This document shows positions 7,829-16,251 of a DNA stretch of 64,000 nucleotides, piece after piece. A model generated the notes under the pieces. That model was not told the DNA's origin and ran no database searches. It was given only the letters and a program-made list of their open reading frames with translations. The DNA comes from Paracidovorax wautersii. Lineage in GTDB: Bacteria; Pseudomonadota; Gammaproteobacteria; Burkholderiales; Burkholderiaceae_C. The first letter of the stretch is position 1, and the number at the start of each line of letters is the position of its first letter. The DNA is taken from contig WNDQ01000008.1 of assembly GCA_009912175.1 (NCBI GenBank), positions 1-64,000 of the forward strand, given 5' to 3'. A program made the position numbers and the translations under genes.

Positions 7829-8836
7829 TCAGGCCGTGGCCTTGGTGCCGCCGAAGGTGGTCTGCTTGAGGAACTTGGACTGCAGGTGGTCGCCCGAGGT
7901 GACGGGCGCGTACTTGGGCGCTTCGCCTTCGGCCAGGCAGCTCGGCAGGCATTCGATGACGGCGTCGTAGTTGGGCTGGTGGAAGAACACCAGCGACTGG
8001 CGGCGCGTGTTGCGCGGGCCGTTGTCCAGCGGCGGGTTGGTCACGCGGTGCAGCGTGGAGACCCAGGCGTCGTTGGTCCACTGCATCATCAGGTCGCCGA
8101 TGTTGACCACCAGGCCGCCTTCGACCTGCGGCACGTCGACCCACTGGCCGGCCTTGTTGAAGACCTGCAGGCCCGGCCCGTCGGGCAGCACGATGGTCAG
8201 GCTGCCGTAGTCGCTGTGGGCGCCGGCGCGCATCTGGCCGGGCTCGGGCGCGGTGCGCTGGGGCGGGTAGCTCAGCACGCGGAACATGCTGATGTGGCGG
8301 TCGATCTTGTCGTCGAAGAAGGGCTCGGGCAGTTGCAGCGCGAGCGCGAACATGCGCATGAGTTCGCGCGCCAGTTCGCTCATCACCTCGAAATACGCGG
8401 TGTAGGCCTCCTGGAAGCCGGCGATGCCCTGGGGCCAGGCATTGGGCTCGAAGTGCGGGCCGGCGGCCGGCCCGCGGTGGTAGTCGTCATCGGGCACACC
8501 CGAGGGGCCGATGGAAAACGATTCCTTGAGGTCGCCGGGGGCGGCTTGTTCCAGGCTGTAGGACAGCCCTTCCTCGCCCACGGCGCTGAAGCCGCGCACG
8601 GCATCGTCGCGCGGGCGGTCCACCCGGCGTTTGTCGGCCAGCGGCAAGGCGAAGAACTGGCGCGAGGCTTCGCTCACGCGGGCAATCAGCGCGGGGTCGA
8701 CGCCGTGGTGCGTGATGACCAGAAAGCCGATGTCGCGGCAGGCCGCGTCGATGGCGCGTGCCACGGCGTCCTTGCCTGGCGGCGCGCCGGTGAACCAGGG
8801 TTGCAGGTCGATGACGGGGACGTTCAGAACGGGCAT
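7829..8836 (-). CDS. Isopenicillin-N-synthase-like Fe(II)/2-oxoglutarate oxygenase
   Basis: The 335-residue protein has the N-terminal DIOX_N part (PVIDLQPWF, GFLVITHHGV) and the C-terminal double-stranded helix. The iron ligands H207 and D209 (HSD) and H263 (TLHRV) are present, and R279-x-S281 is the usual 2-oxoglutarate clamp. These enzymes hydroxylate or oxidise small molecules; thymine 7-hydroxylase belongs to the same IPNS-like group. It is the first gene of the operon. The start is the ATG at 8836. The substrate is unknown, but a nucleobase or other N-heterocycle fits the BMP transporter and the isochorismatase-like hydrolase downstream. Confidence 0.87.
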   Translation of the reverse strand: MPVLNVPVIDLQPWFTGAPPGKDAVARAIDAACRDIGFLVITHHGVDPALIARVSEASRQFFALPLADKRRVDRPRDDAVRGFSAVGEEGLSYSLEQAAPGDLKESFSIGPSGVPDDDYHRGPAAGPHFEPNAWPQGIAGFQEAYTAYFEVMSELARELMRMFALALQLPEPFFDDKIDRHISMFRVLSYPPQRTAPEPGQMRAGAHSDYGSLTIVLPDGPGLQVFNKAGQWVDVPQVEGGLVVNIGDLMMQWTNDAWVSTLHRVTNPPLDNGPRNTRRQSLVFFHQPNYDAVIECLPSCLAEGEAPKYAPVTSGDHLQSKFLKQTTFGGTKATA

Positions 8837-9187
8837 GGCGGGCTCCAATCGTGGGGAGATCCGGGGGGAAGGGCCGCTCGCCAATTCGCAATGTCCATGC
8901 CAGGTGGACCAAATGGACAAAAATCGTGCGCGCCGCCGGGCGCGGGGAGCCTCAGTCCAGCGGCAAAGGGCTGTCACGACGGGCGCTGGAACGGTCTTGG
9001 GGCGTTGCCGCGTACGCGGATGGTGCGGGCGTGGCGTGCCTGGTGGGCGATGCACCGCGATGGCTTGCCGGTTACTTTTCGATGCACCGGGGCGCAGGAT
9101 ATGGACATGCGAAATCGGCGCTTGGCCCGGCGTCGGACTGTCGATACCGTGCGCGGTTTGTGATCCAACCGATTCGAAAGGGCCCTC
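8837..9187. other. Divergent intergenic region (351 bases)
   Basis: The region separates the oxygenase operon (minus) from the SsuA-like receptor gene (plus). It contains one clear dyad (8892-8919). I see no credible coding sequence; open frames here lack ribosome sites and family resemblance. Promoters for both directions are expected, but I cannot place good -10/-35 pairs. Confidence 0.5.
8892..8919. promoter_or_regulatory. Candidate operator: TGTCCAT inverted repeat
   Basis: TGTCCAT (8892-8898) and ATGGACA (8913-8919) are perfect 7-base arms with a 14-base spacer. The dyad lies 56 bases upstream of the first gene of the seven-gene operon. A dimeric repressor or activator could bind; no regulator gene lies next to it. 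The function is inferred from symmetry and position. Confidence 0.4.
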
Positions 9188-10165
9188 ATGAACCATTCCC
9201 GTCACCTCCAGCCCGCCCGTGCGGGCCGCCGAGCCGTGTTGCGCACCGCGGGCGCACTGGCGCTTGCCGTGCCGCTGGGCACGACGGCTTGGGCGCAGTC
9301 GGCTGCGGGCACGATGCGTGTGGGGTTCCAGAAGGGAGGGGGCCTGCTCAACGTGCTCAAGGCGCAAGGCCGGCTGGAGAAGCTGCTGGGCGGCTCGGGC
9401 TGGAAAGTGAGCTGGCACGAGTTTCCGGCGGGCCCGCAACTGCTGGAGGCGCTCAACGGCGGCAGCGTCGATCTGGGCTGGACCGGTGCACCGCCGCCCA
9501 TCTTTGCGCAGGCCGCCGGCATTGAGCTGGTCTATGCAGCGGCGGAGCCCCCGGCGCCGCACATCGAGGCCATCGTCGTGCGGCCCGATTCCCCGGTGCG
9601 CACGGTGGCTGACCTGCGCGGCAAACGCGTCGCTTTTCAGAAAGGGTCGAGCGCCAACTTTCTGCTGGTGGCCGCGCTGGAGAAGGCCGGCGTCAAGTTC
9701 TCCGAGATCCAGCCCGTGCACCTGCCGCCGGCCGACGGCCGCGCTGCCTTCGAGTCCGGCCGCGTCGATGTCTGGAGTGTGTGGGATCCGTATCTGGCGG
9801 CCGTGCAGGACGCGCTCAAGACCCGCACGCTGTCCGACTACGAAGGCCTGTTGCAGCCTTCAACCTTCTATCAGGCCTCGCGCCGTTTTGCGGAAAACCA
9901 TCCCCAGGTGCTGGAGGAATTGGCGCGCACCGGCGAGTGGGCCAACGGCCACCGGCGTGAACTGGCTGAACTGCTCGCTCCCACGGTCGGCCTGCCGGTG
10001 CCCGTCGTCGAGGCTTGGCAGGCGCGCAACCCCTACGGTGCCCAGCCCATCACGCCGCAGATCGTGGCCGTGCAGCAGCAGGTGGCCGACACCTTCCACG
10101 CGCAAAACCTCATCCCGCGCCGCATCGAGGTGGCGCGTTATGTCTGGGACTGGAAACGGGGCTGA
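9188..10165 (+). CDS. SsuA/TauA-like ABC transporter substrate-binding protein
   Basis: This 325-residue periplasmic receptor has a signal of about 37 residues containing G-R-R-A-V-L-R (twin-arginine-like) and ending at AWAQ. The mature part follows the aliphatic-sulfonate receptor pattern: RVGFQKGGGLLNVLKAQG at the start, F-P-A-G-P-Q-L-L-E-A-L and GSVDLGWTGAPPPIFAQAA for ligand binding. SsuA-type proteins bind alkanesulfonates, taurine or related anions. No permease or ATPase is adjacent, so it either works with a transporter encoded elsewhere or is a stand-alone receptor. It reads away from the oxygenase operon and converges on the citM-like gene. Confidence 0.85.
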   Translation: MNHSRHLQPARAGRRAVLRTAGALALAVPLGTTAWAQSAAGTMRVGFQKGGGLLNVLKAQGRLEKLLGGSGWKVSWHEFPAGPQLLEALNGGSVDLGWTGAPPPIFAQAAGIELVYAAAEPPAPHIEAIVVRPDSPVRTVADLRGKRVAFQKGSSANFLLVAALEKAGVKFSEIQPVHLPPADGRAAFESGRVDVWSVWDPYLAAVQDALKTRTLSDYEGLLQPSTFYQASRRFAENHPQVLEELARTGEWANGHRRELAELLAPTVGLPVPVVEAWQARNPYGAQPITPQIVAVQQQVADTFHAQNLIPRRIEVARYVWDWKRG

Positions 10166-10174
10166 GCGCGCGCT

Positions 10175-10195
10175 GTCCCGCCGCCAGGGCGGGAC
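10175..10195. terminator. Stem-loop between convergent genes
   Basis: GTCCCGCC and GGCGGGAC form an 8-base perfect stem with a 5-base loop, ten bases after the receptor stop codon and before the convergent transporter stop. There is no T-run on either side, so it may need Rho or merely mark the mRNA 3' end. Confidence 0.4.
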
Positions 10196-10212
10196 GTGTG
10201 TGATGCGGTGGC

Positions 10213-11595
10213 TCAGCCGCCGACGTGGCCCATCAGGGGGAACAGGCCCAGGAAGACCGAGACCACGGCCAGGATCAGGCAGACCAGCGTGGCCCACTTG
10301 AGCGTGAAGCGCTGGTGGTCGCCGAAGTCCACGCCGGCCAGGCCGACCAGCAGGTAGGTCGAGGGCACCAGCGGGCTGAGCAGGTGCACTGGCTGGCCCA
10401 CGAGCGAGGCGCGCGCCATCTCGACGGCCGAGACGCCATAGGCCTGCGCGGCTTCGTTGAGGATGGGCAGCACGCCGTAATAGAATGCGTCGTTCGACAT
10501 GAAGAAGGTCAGCGGCAGGCTCAGCACAGCGGTGATGGTGGGCATGTAGGGGCCCATCGAATGCGGAATCGCCGCGAGCAGGCCGCGTGACATGGCCTCG
10601 ACCATGCCGGTGCCCGACAGGATGCCGGTGAAGATGCCGGCCGCGAAGATCAGTGCCACCACGGCCAGCGCGTTGGGCGCGTATTCGGCCACCAGCTGGC
10701 ACTGCTGCTGCAGGTCGGGGTAGTTGATGATGATGGCGATGGCAAAGCCGATCATGAACAGCACCGGCAGCGGCAGCACGCCCAGGATCAGCGCGGCCAT
10801 CAGCGCCGTGGTCAGCGCCAGGTTGACCCACAGCAGGCGGGGACGGCGCCAGTGTTCCTTGTTCTCGGCGCTTTCGCCTGCGATCGGCAGGTGCTCGCCG
10901 CTGGTGGTCTCGTCGCGCTGGGCCTCGAAGGGGTTGCCGCCAGCGCTGGCCGTGCCATCCGTGCCCGGCAGGCTGACCTGGCCGAGGCGGCGGCGCTCGC
11001 GCAGGCCCAGGAAGGTGGCGATCAGCAGCAGGCCGATCAGGGCCACCACCATCGACGGGATCATGGGCACGAACACCTCGCCCGGATCCACGTGCAGCGC
11101 GCTGGCCGCCCGCGCGGTCGGGCCGCCCCAGGGCGTGAGGTTCATGATGCCCGAGGCCAGAATCGCCACGCAGGTCAGGTTCAGCGGATTCATCTTGAGC
11201 CGCCGGTACAGCGGCAGCATGGCGGCAATGGTGATCATGTAGGTGGTCGAGCCATCGCCGTCCAGCGAAATCAGCGCCGCCAGCGCCGCCGAGCCGATCA
11301 CGATCTTGAGCGGATCGCCCTTGACCAGCTTGAGGATGATGCCCACCACCGGGTCGAACATGCCGGCGCTGATCATCACGCCGAAGTACAGGATGGCAAA
11401 CATCAGCATCACGCCCGTGGGCGCGATCTTGCGGATGCCGTCCAGCATCATCGGCCCCATGCCCGCCGCAAAGCCGCCCAGGGCGGCAAACACGATGGGC
11501 ACCAGAACCAGCACGACCAGGGGCGACAGCCGCTTGGTCATGATGAGGGTCATGAAGGTCATGACCATGCCGAAGCCGAGCAGGGTCAGCAGCAT
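10213..11595 (-). CDS. CitMHS-family citrate/divalent-metal:proton symporter
   Basis: The 460-residue protein has about twelve hydrophobic segments split by a charged cytoplasmic loop in the middle (about residues 195-260). It contains the conserved family segments LISLDGDGSTTYMI and GIMNLTPWGGPTARAA, seen in CitM/CitH of Bacillus. These proteins import citrate complexed with Mg2+, Ca2+ or similar metals together with protons. The gene is divergent from a TctDE-like sensor pair, which makes regulation by external tricarboxylates likely. The start is the ATG at 11595. Confidence 0.88.
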   Translation of the reverse strand: MLLTLLGFGMVMTFMTLIMTKRLSPLVVLVLVPIVFAALGGFAAGMGPMMLDGIRKIAPTGVMLMFAILYFGVMISAGMFDPVVGIILKLVKGDPLKIVIGSAALAALISLDGDGSTTYMITIAAMLPLYRRLKMNPLNLTCVAILASGIMNLTPWGGPTARAASALHVDPGEVFVPMIPSMVVALIGLLLIATFLGLRERRRLGQVSLPGTDGTASAGGNPFEAQRDETTSGEHLPIAGESAENKEHWRRPRLLWVNLALTTALMAALILGVLPLPVLFMIGFAIAIIINYPDLQQQCQLVAEYAPNALAVVALIFAAGIFTGILSGTGMVEAMSRGLLAAIPHSMGPYMPTITAVLSLPLTFFMSNDAFYYGVLPILNEAAQAYGVSAVEMARASLVGQPVHLLSPLVPSTYLLVGLAGVDFGDHQRFTLKWATLVCLILAVVSVFLGLFPLMGHVGG

Positions 11596-12007
11596 GCGGG
11601 CTCCTGGGCGAAGAGGGTGAACGTCTGAGTCATGGGGGCTCCCGTGGGGCGCTGAGTCATCTGGAGGTGAAGCGTTTCAGCGGCAGACCAGGCGGCCCGC
11701 CGACAGGGGCGAATGCTCGCGGCGCACCCTGTCATGCGCCTGTCGTGGGCGCCCTCGGGGCGTGGGTTAGGGGAATATGCTGATGGGGTAAACCCTTGGA
11801 TTGGATCTGAAAGGCGGGCCGGCGCGGCGCGAGCGGCCTTTCGGCGAGTGGCTGCGCGAGGCGTTGCCGTGATCGAAGCCCAACTGGCGGCGCAGCAGGC
11901 GGCGCCATGACGAAGGCGTGAGCCACCGTGCTACCCTTGCCCGCCTTGTCAGGACGGGCGCAAGGCTCGTCCGGCTCTCTTTTTTCCTTCCTGCAAAGAC
12001 GTTTTCC
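11596..12007. other. Divergent intergenic region (412 bases)
   Basis: This lies between the citrate transporter (minus) and the response regulator (plus) and should carry both promoters and a binding site for the response regulator. A 66-codon plus frame (11713-11910) has no ribosome site or recognisable family and I do not call it. I found no convincing dyad or tandem repeat by eye. Confidence 0.45.
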
Positions 12008-12712
12008 ATGCGCATCCTGGTCGTCGAAGATGACCCCGATCTGGCCGACGCGGTCGTGCGCCGCCTGCGCCGGCAGGGGCATGCCGTGGACTGGCAGAGC
12101 GACGGCGCGGCGGCCGCGCGTGTGCTGAGCTACGAGCCGTTCGACCTGCTGCTGCTCGACATCGGCCTGCCGGGGCTCGATGGGTTGGGCATCTTGCGGG
12201 GCTTGCGTGAGCGCGGCGACAAGACGCCGGTGCTGATGCTGACCGCGCGTGCCGACATTGAGGACCGGGTCCACGCGCTGGACGTGGGTGCCGACGACTA
12301 CCTCGACAAACCTTTCGATTTCCGTGAACTCGACGCGCGTTGCCGTGCCTTGCTGCGCCGCCCGCAAGGGCAGGCCTCGGGGCTGTGGCGCGTGGGCGGG
12401 CTGGAGATCGACAGCGCCGCGCGGCGTGTGCGGCTGGGTGGGCAGGAACTGGACCTGCCCAACCGCGAGTACAGCCTGCTCGAAGTGCTGGTCGGCCGCC
12501 TGGGGCGTGTGGTGAGCAAGGACGAGATCGCCAGCCGCCTGTTCAGCTTCGACGAAGAGGTTGGCCTCAACGCGGTGGAGGTCTATGTCGGCCGGCTGCG
12601 CAAGAAAGTGGCGGCCAGCCAGTTGCGCATCACCACCGTGCGCAGCTCGGGCTACCGGGCCGATGTGGTCGATGGCGAGGACGCCGGTCCCTCGCCAGCG
12701 CCGGAGGCTTGA
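12008..12712 (+). CDS. OmpR-family response regulator (TctD-like)
   Basis: The protein has 234 residues. The receiver domain (1-115) has the acidic pair E7/D8, phospho-acceptor D51 in LLLLDIGLPGLDG, the switch Thr79 and Lys101 in DKPFD. A winged-helix DNA-binding domain follows (about 130-225), ending in the usual RLRKK...ITTVRSSGYR pattern. The ATG at 12008 is chosen because the receiver begins right there; an upstream in-frame start would add unrelated residues. Its stop overlaps the kinase start (TGATG). In TctDE systems the regulator activates tricarboxylate uptake genes; here the divergent CitMHS gene is the obvious target. Confidence 0.9.
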   Translation: MRILVVEDDPDLADAVVRRLRRQGHAVDWQSDGAAAARVLSYEPFDLLLLDIGLPGLDGLGILRGLRERGDKTPVLMLTARADIEDRVHALDVGADDYLDKPFDFRELDARCRALLRRPQGQASGLWRVGGLEIDSAARRVRLGGQELDLPNREYSLLEVLVGRLGRVVSKDEIASRLFSFDEEVGLNAVEVYVGRLRKKVAASQLRITTVRSSGYRADVVDGEDAGPSPAPEA

Positions 12713-14181
12713 TGGCCAGCGCCGCGCCTGTGGTGCGCCGGCGCCCGGCGCGTTCGCTGCGCACCGTGCTGCTGGGCGCGCTGGGGCTGCTGTTTGCGTT
12801 GGCCACTGTTGCGCTGTACGCGGGCGCCCGCAGCTACGGCGCGCGCGCGGCCGACCGCAGTTACGACCATCTGTTGCAATCGTCGGCGCTGTCCATGGCC
12901 GACAGCGTGACCTTTGTGCAGGGCCAGTGGCAGGTCGACCTGCCGTACGCCGCGCTGGACCTGCTGGCCATGGCGCCGCAGGACCGGGCCTATTACCGCA
13001 TCGTCGCGCCCGATGGCCGCACCATCACGGGCTATGGCGATCTGCCGGCGGGCGAGGGCGGCGCGGCCTGGGCGGCCGGCGTGCCCCGGTTCTTCACCGC
13101 GCCGTACCGGGGCGAGCCGGTGCGTTTCGTGCAGATCCCGCGCTACATCAGCGGCAGCCCTGGCAGCGATGCCGCAGGGGAGCCGGTGTGGGTGCAGGTC
13201 GGCCAGACGCGGCAGGCGCGCGACGAGTTGGCCGACGACATCGTCTGGCGTGCGTGGGTCTTCATCGGCACACTGATGCTGGCGGCTTTTGCGCTGCTGA
13301 GTCTGGCCGTTCATTGGGCGCTGCGGCCGCTGGCACGCCTGCAGCACGAGCTGGCCACGCGCCCCGCGTCCGACCTCGGCCCCGTGGCCACACCGGTGCC
13401 GCGCGAGCTGCAGCCGGTGGTGGCCGCGCTCGACGATTTCATGGGCCGGCTGGCCGTCAACCTCGACGCCTTGCGCACCTTCATCGCCGAGGCCGCGCAC
13501 CAGATGCGCACGCCGCTGGCCGCGCTCATCGCCCAGGCGCAGGAAGGGCTGGACGACGACGCGCCCGGGCGGCCGCGCCAGGCGCTGGAAGCCGTCGAGC
13601 GCAACGCGCTGCGCCTGCGGCGGCTGGTCAACCAGTTGCTCAGCGATGCCAGCGTGTCGCACCAGGGGCATCTGCGCCAGTTCGAGGCCGTTGATGTGCG
13701 CGCCTTGCTGCGCCAGGCCGCGCGCGAGGTCGTGCCGCGTGCCGATCCGCAGATGGTGGTGCGGCTGGCGTGGGATGAAGAAACAGCCGCTCCCGCCCGG
13801 GTGCGGGGCGACGCGTTGATGCTGCGCGAGGCTTTCAAGAACCTGATCGACAACGCGCTCAAATACGGCCGTCCGCAGGACGGGCCGGTCGAAGTGGCGC
13901 TGTCGCGGCTTGAACGTGAGGGGCTTTGGCAAGTGGCGATCCGCGATCACGGGCCGGGCATCGCGCCCGCGCGGCGCGAGGCCGTGTTTGAGCGCTTCGT
14001 GCGCGACGGCGGCGGGGCGGGCGAGGGCGGCGGCACACCAGGTGCCGGGCTGGGCCTGGCCATCGTGCGGCGTGTGATCGACAGCCATGGCGGGCGCATC
14101 GCGCTGGGCGAGCGTCCGGATGGACGACCCGGCCTGGTGGTGACGATTGATCTGCCCGCCCTTCAGGAAGGCGTTGTATGA
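12712..14181 (+). CDS. Sensor histidine kinase (TctE-like)
   Basis: The 489-residue protein has a membrane segment at about 18-38, a periplasmic sensor region of about 140 residues of the 2CSK_N type found in TctE, and a second membrane segment at about 182-202. Cytoplasmic parts follow: a HAMP-like linker, the phospho-acceptor H263 (AEAAHQMRTPL), N-box NLIDNALKYG, G1 DHGPGI, F-box FERFVR and G2 GAGLGLAIV. All catalytic boxes are intact. It is translationally coupled to the regulator upstream and to the binding protein downstream (4-base overlap at 14178-14181). The ligand is probably a di- or tricarboxylate. Confidence 0.9.
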   Translation: MASAAPVVRRRPARSLRTVLLGALGLLFALATVALYAGARSYGARAADRSYDHLLQSSALSMADSVTFVQGQWQVDLPYAALDLLAMAPQDRAYYRIVAPDGRTITGYGDLPAGEGGAAWAAGVPRFFTAPYRGEPVRFVQIPRYISGSPGSDAAGEPVWVQVGQTRQARDELADDIVWRAWVFIGTLMLAAFALLSLAVHWALRPLARLQHELATRPASDLGPVATPVPRELQPVVAALDDFMGRLAVNLDALRTFIAEAAHQMRTPLAALIAQAQEGLDDDAPGRPRQALEAVERNALRLRRLVNQLLSDASVSHQGHLRQFEAVDVRALLRQAAREVVPRADPQMVVRLAWDEETAAPARVRGDALMLREAFKNLIDNALKYGRPQDGPVEVALSRLEREGLWQVAIRDHGPGIAPARREAVFERFVRDGGGAGEGGGTPGAGLGLAIVRRVIDSHGGRIALGERPDGRPGLVVTIDLPALQEGVV

Positions 14182-15356
14182 CTGTGCATGACAACGAAGG
14201 CCCTATGTGGATGAGCCGCCGCGCCTGGCTGCAGGCGTGGGCGGGCATGGTGGCCGTACCGGCGGCCTGGGCACAGGGCGTGTCCGCCAAACCCACGCCG
14301 GCCGCCCAGACCACCTTGTTCGAAGACGAAGGCGCGCCGGTCACGGTGTTTCCCGCACCGGCCGGCGAGCGCCAGGTACTCACCATCGACAGCACGACCG
14401 ACACCGATCTGTTCGCGCCCGTCATCCGTGATTTCCAGCGCCGCCATCCGGCGGTCACGGTGCGTTATGCCGACCGCCAGAGCCTGGAGATCCACGCACG
14501 CGCGCTGCGCCACGCGCGTCTGGGCGCGGCGGCGAGCCAGCAGGTGGCGCTCAACCCTGATCTGCTCATCAGCAGCAGCGTCGACCTGCAGACCCAGCTG
14601 GCCAACGACGGCCTGGCGCTGGCGCACCGCTCGGACATCGCCCGGGACCTGCCGGCCGGCGCGCACTGGCGCCACGAGGTGTTCTGCCTGGGGGCCGAGG
14701 CGGTCGTCATGGCCTACAACCCGCGCCTGCTGCCGCCCGAACAAGCGCCGCAGATCCGCGCGCAACTGCTCGACCTGCTGCGCAGGCCAGGCGGCGTGCT
14801 GCAAGGGCGTGTGGGCAGCTACGACGCCACGGTCAGCGGCCTGGGTTATCTGCTGGCCACGCAGGACGCGCGTTTCGACAGCACGGCCGGCCTGTTGCAG
14901 GCCCTGATGGGCGTGGCCGGCGTGATGATGGGCGACCACATGGTGCCCTTGATCGACCAGCTTGAACGCGGCGAGCTGGCGCTGCTCTACAACGTGCCGG
15001 CCTCGTACGCGCAGGCCCGCATTGCCGCGGGCGGTGAATTGCGTGTGATCTATCCACAGGACTACACGCTGCTGACCACACGCGCGGCCGTGATTCCCGC
15101 CACCGCCGGCCAGCCCGCGCTGGCGCGGCAGTTCCTCGACGAACTGCTGGCGCCCGAAGGGCAGGCGCTGCTCTCGCGCGAAACCCGTTTGCTGCCCATC
15201 CGCCAGGCCGTGGCCGCTGGTCAGGACGGGCGCGTGCTGGCCGGTGTGGACGCCGGCCTGGTCCCCGTGCCGCCCGGTGCCTGGCGGCCTGGCGCGCCGC
15301 GATGCGGCTGGCCTGACGGGGCGCCGCCGGGGCCCGGCGCGCGACGGCTTGCCTAG
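14178..15356 (+). CDS. Extracellular solute-binding protein linked to the TctDE-like pair (possible 3' frameshift)
   Basis: The reading frame codes for 392 residues. A signal (MSRRAWLQAWAGMVAVPAAWAQ, starting at residue 12) directs it to the periplasm. The body resembles the ferric/iron-type ABC receptors (a TIDSTTDTDLFAPVI opening and PDLLISSSVDLQ), which also occur as accessory proteins of sensor kinases. Its ATG overlaps the kinase stop by four bases. The last residues in the open frame (WRPGAPRCGWPDGAPPG...) are low-complexity. One frame over, the DNA reads LAAWRAAMRLA and stops at 15314-15316, a much more natural C-terminus. A missing base near 15285 is likely. It may present ligand to the sensor kinase or serve a distant transporter. 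Confidence 0.75.
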   Translation: MTVHDNEGPMWMSRRAWLQAWAGMVAVPAAWAQGVSAKPTPAAQTTLFEDEGAPVTVFPAPAGERQVLTIDSTTDTDLFAPVIRDFQRRHPAVTVRYADRQSLEIHARALRHARLGAAASQQVALNPDLLISSSVDLQTQLANDGLALAHRSDIARDLPAGAHWRHEVFCLGAEAVVMAYNPRLLPPEQAPQIRAQLLDLLRRPGGVLQGRVGSYDATVSGLGYLLATQDARFDSTAGLLQALMGVAGVMMGDHMVPLIDQLERGELALLYNVPASYAQARIAAGGELRVIYPQDYTLLTTRAAVIPATAGQPALARQFLDELLAPEGQALLSRETRLLPIRQAVAAGQDGRVLAGVDAGLVPVPPGAWRPGAPRCGWPDGAPPGPGARRLA

Positions 15357-15388
15357 AATGGGTCGGTCACCGTTTCCGCCTGGAGTGC

Positions 15389-16189
15389 TTGCCCTTGCGT
15401 CTGTCTTTGCCGTCACCCGCCATGCCCGCCGCCGCCTGGGTCGACGGCGTGGGGCTGCATGTGCGCAGCTATGGCGAGGTCGGCCCGGCGCATGCGCATG
15501 ATTTTTCCCAACTGGTGCTGCCGCTGCGCGGGCGCCTGTGTGTGGACATGGAATACCACCGCCAGCCGCTCGACGCCAGCCGTGCCTTGTTCGTCGCGCC
15601 GGGAGCCTGGCACGCCACGCGTGGCGAGGCGGGCAACCAGTCGCTGGTGCTGGACCTGGACGCAGCCCGGCTGGACGCCGCACTGCAGGCGCGCCTGATG
15701 GCGCAGCCCGCGCTGGCACTGTCGCCCGCGGCGGCGCGGCTGGTCGATTACATGGGGTTGCTGCAGGCGCAGCCGAACACGCCGGCCGCGCTGGTGCGGC
15801 AATGGGTGCCGCTGCTGCTGGACACGCTCGCACTGGGCGACACGCGGCCCGCGTCGCGCCTGCAGGCGCTGCTGGCCTGTGTCGAAGCCGAACCCGCCCA
15901 GCCCTGGACCGTGGCCCGCATGGCCGCGCAGGCCGCGTTGAGCGCCAGCCGATTGCACGAGCTGTTCCAGGTCGAACTCGCCACCACGCCGCGCGCCTGG
16001 CTGGCCGGCGTGCGTGTGCGCCTGGCCTGCCAACTGCTGGCGGCCACGCGGCTGCCGCTGGTCGAGGTGGCGCTGCGCTGCGGCTACGCGGACCAGAGTG
16101 CGCTCACACATGCCGTGCGGCGCGCCACGGGCCTGACGCCCTCGGCCTACCGCCGCCAGGGTCAGGAGTCCGGCACAAAAACACCGTAG
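15389..16189 (+). CDS. AraC-family transcriptional regulator
   Basis: The protein is about 266 residues. An N-terminal cupin-like sensing part (GPAHAHDFSQLVLPLRG, FVAPGAWHAT) is followed by two C-terminal helix-turn-helix motifs (about 165-255; VARMAAQAALSASRLHELFQ and LRCGYADQSALTHAVRRATG), ending in TPSAYRR. The start is uncertain: TTG at 15389 and TTG at 15395 lie 3 and 9 bases after GGAG, and ATG at 15422 has no clear site. A TAGAAT hexamer near 15355 could be its -10. The target is unknown; the next gene in the same direction is a haloacid dehalogenase. Confidence 0.85.
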   Translation: MPLRLSLPSPAMPAAAWVDGVGLHVRSYGEVGPAHAHDFSQLVLPLRGRLCVDMEYHRQPLDASRALFVAPGAWHATRGEAGNQSLVLDLDAARLDAALQARLMAQPALALSPAAARLVDYMGLLQAQPNTPAALVRQWVPLLLDTLALGDTRPASRLQALLACVEAEPAQPWTVARMAAQAALSASRLHELFQVELATTPRAWLAGVRVRLACQLLAATRLPLVEVALRCGYADQSALTHAVRRATGLTPSAYRRQGQESGTKTP

Positions 16190-16251
16190 TCGGCGCCAAG
16201 CCAGGCGCCCGCGCGGCCGGCATGCTGGGGGTTTTGTACTGGAGCCCTACC

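Noticed and set aside
11713-11910. A 66-codon plus frame in the divergent gap before the response regulator
   Set aside because: No ribosome site, no recognisable family, and it lies where promoters are expected.
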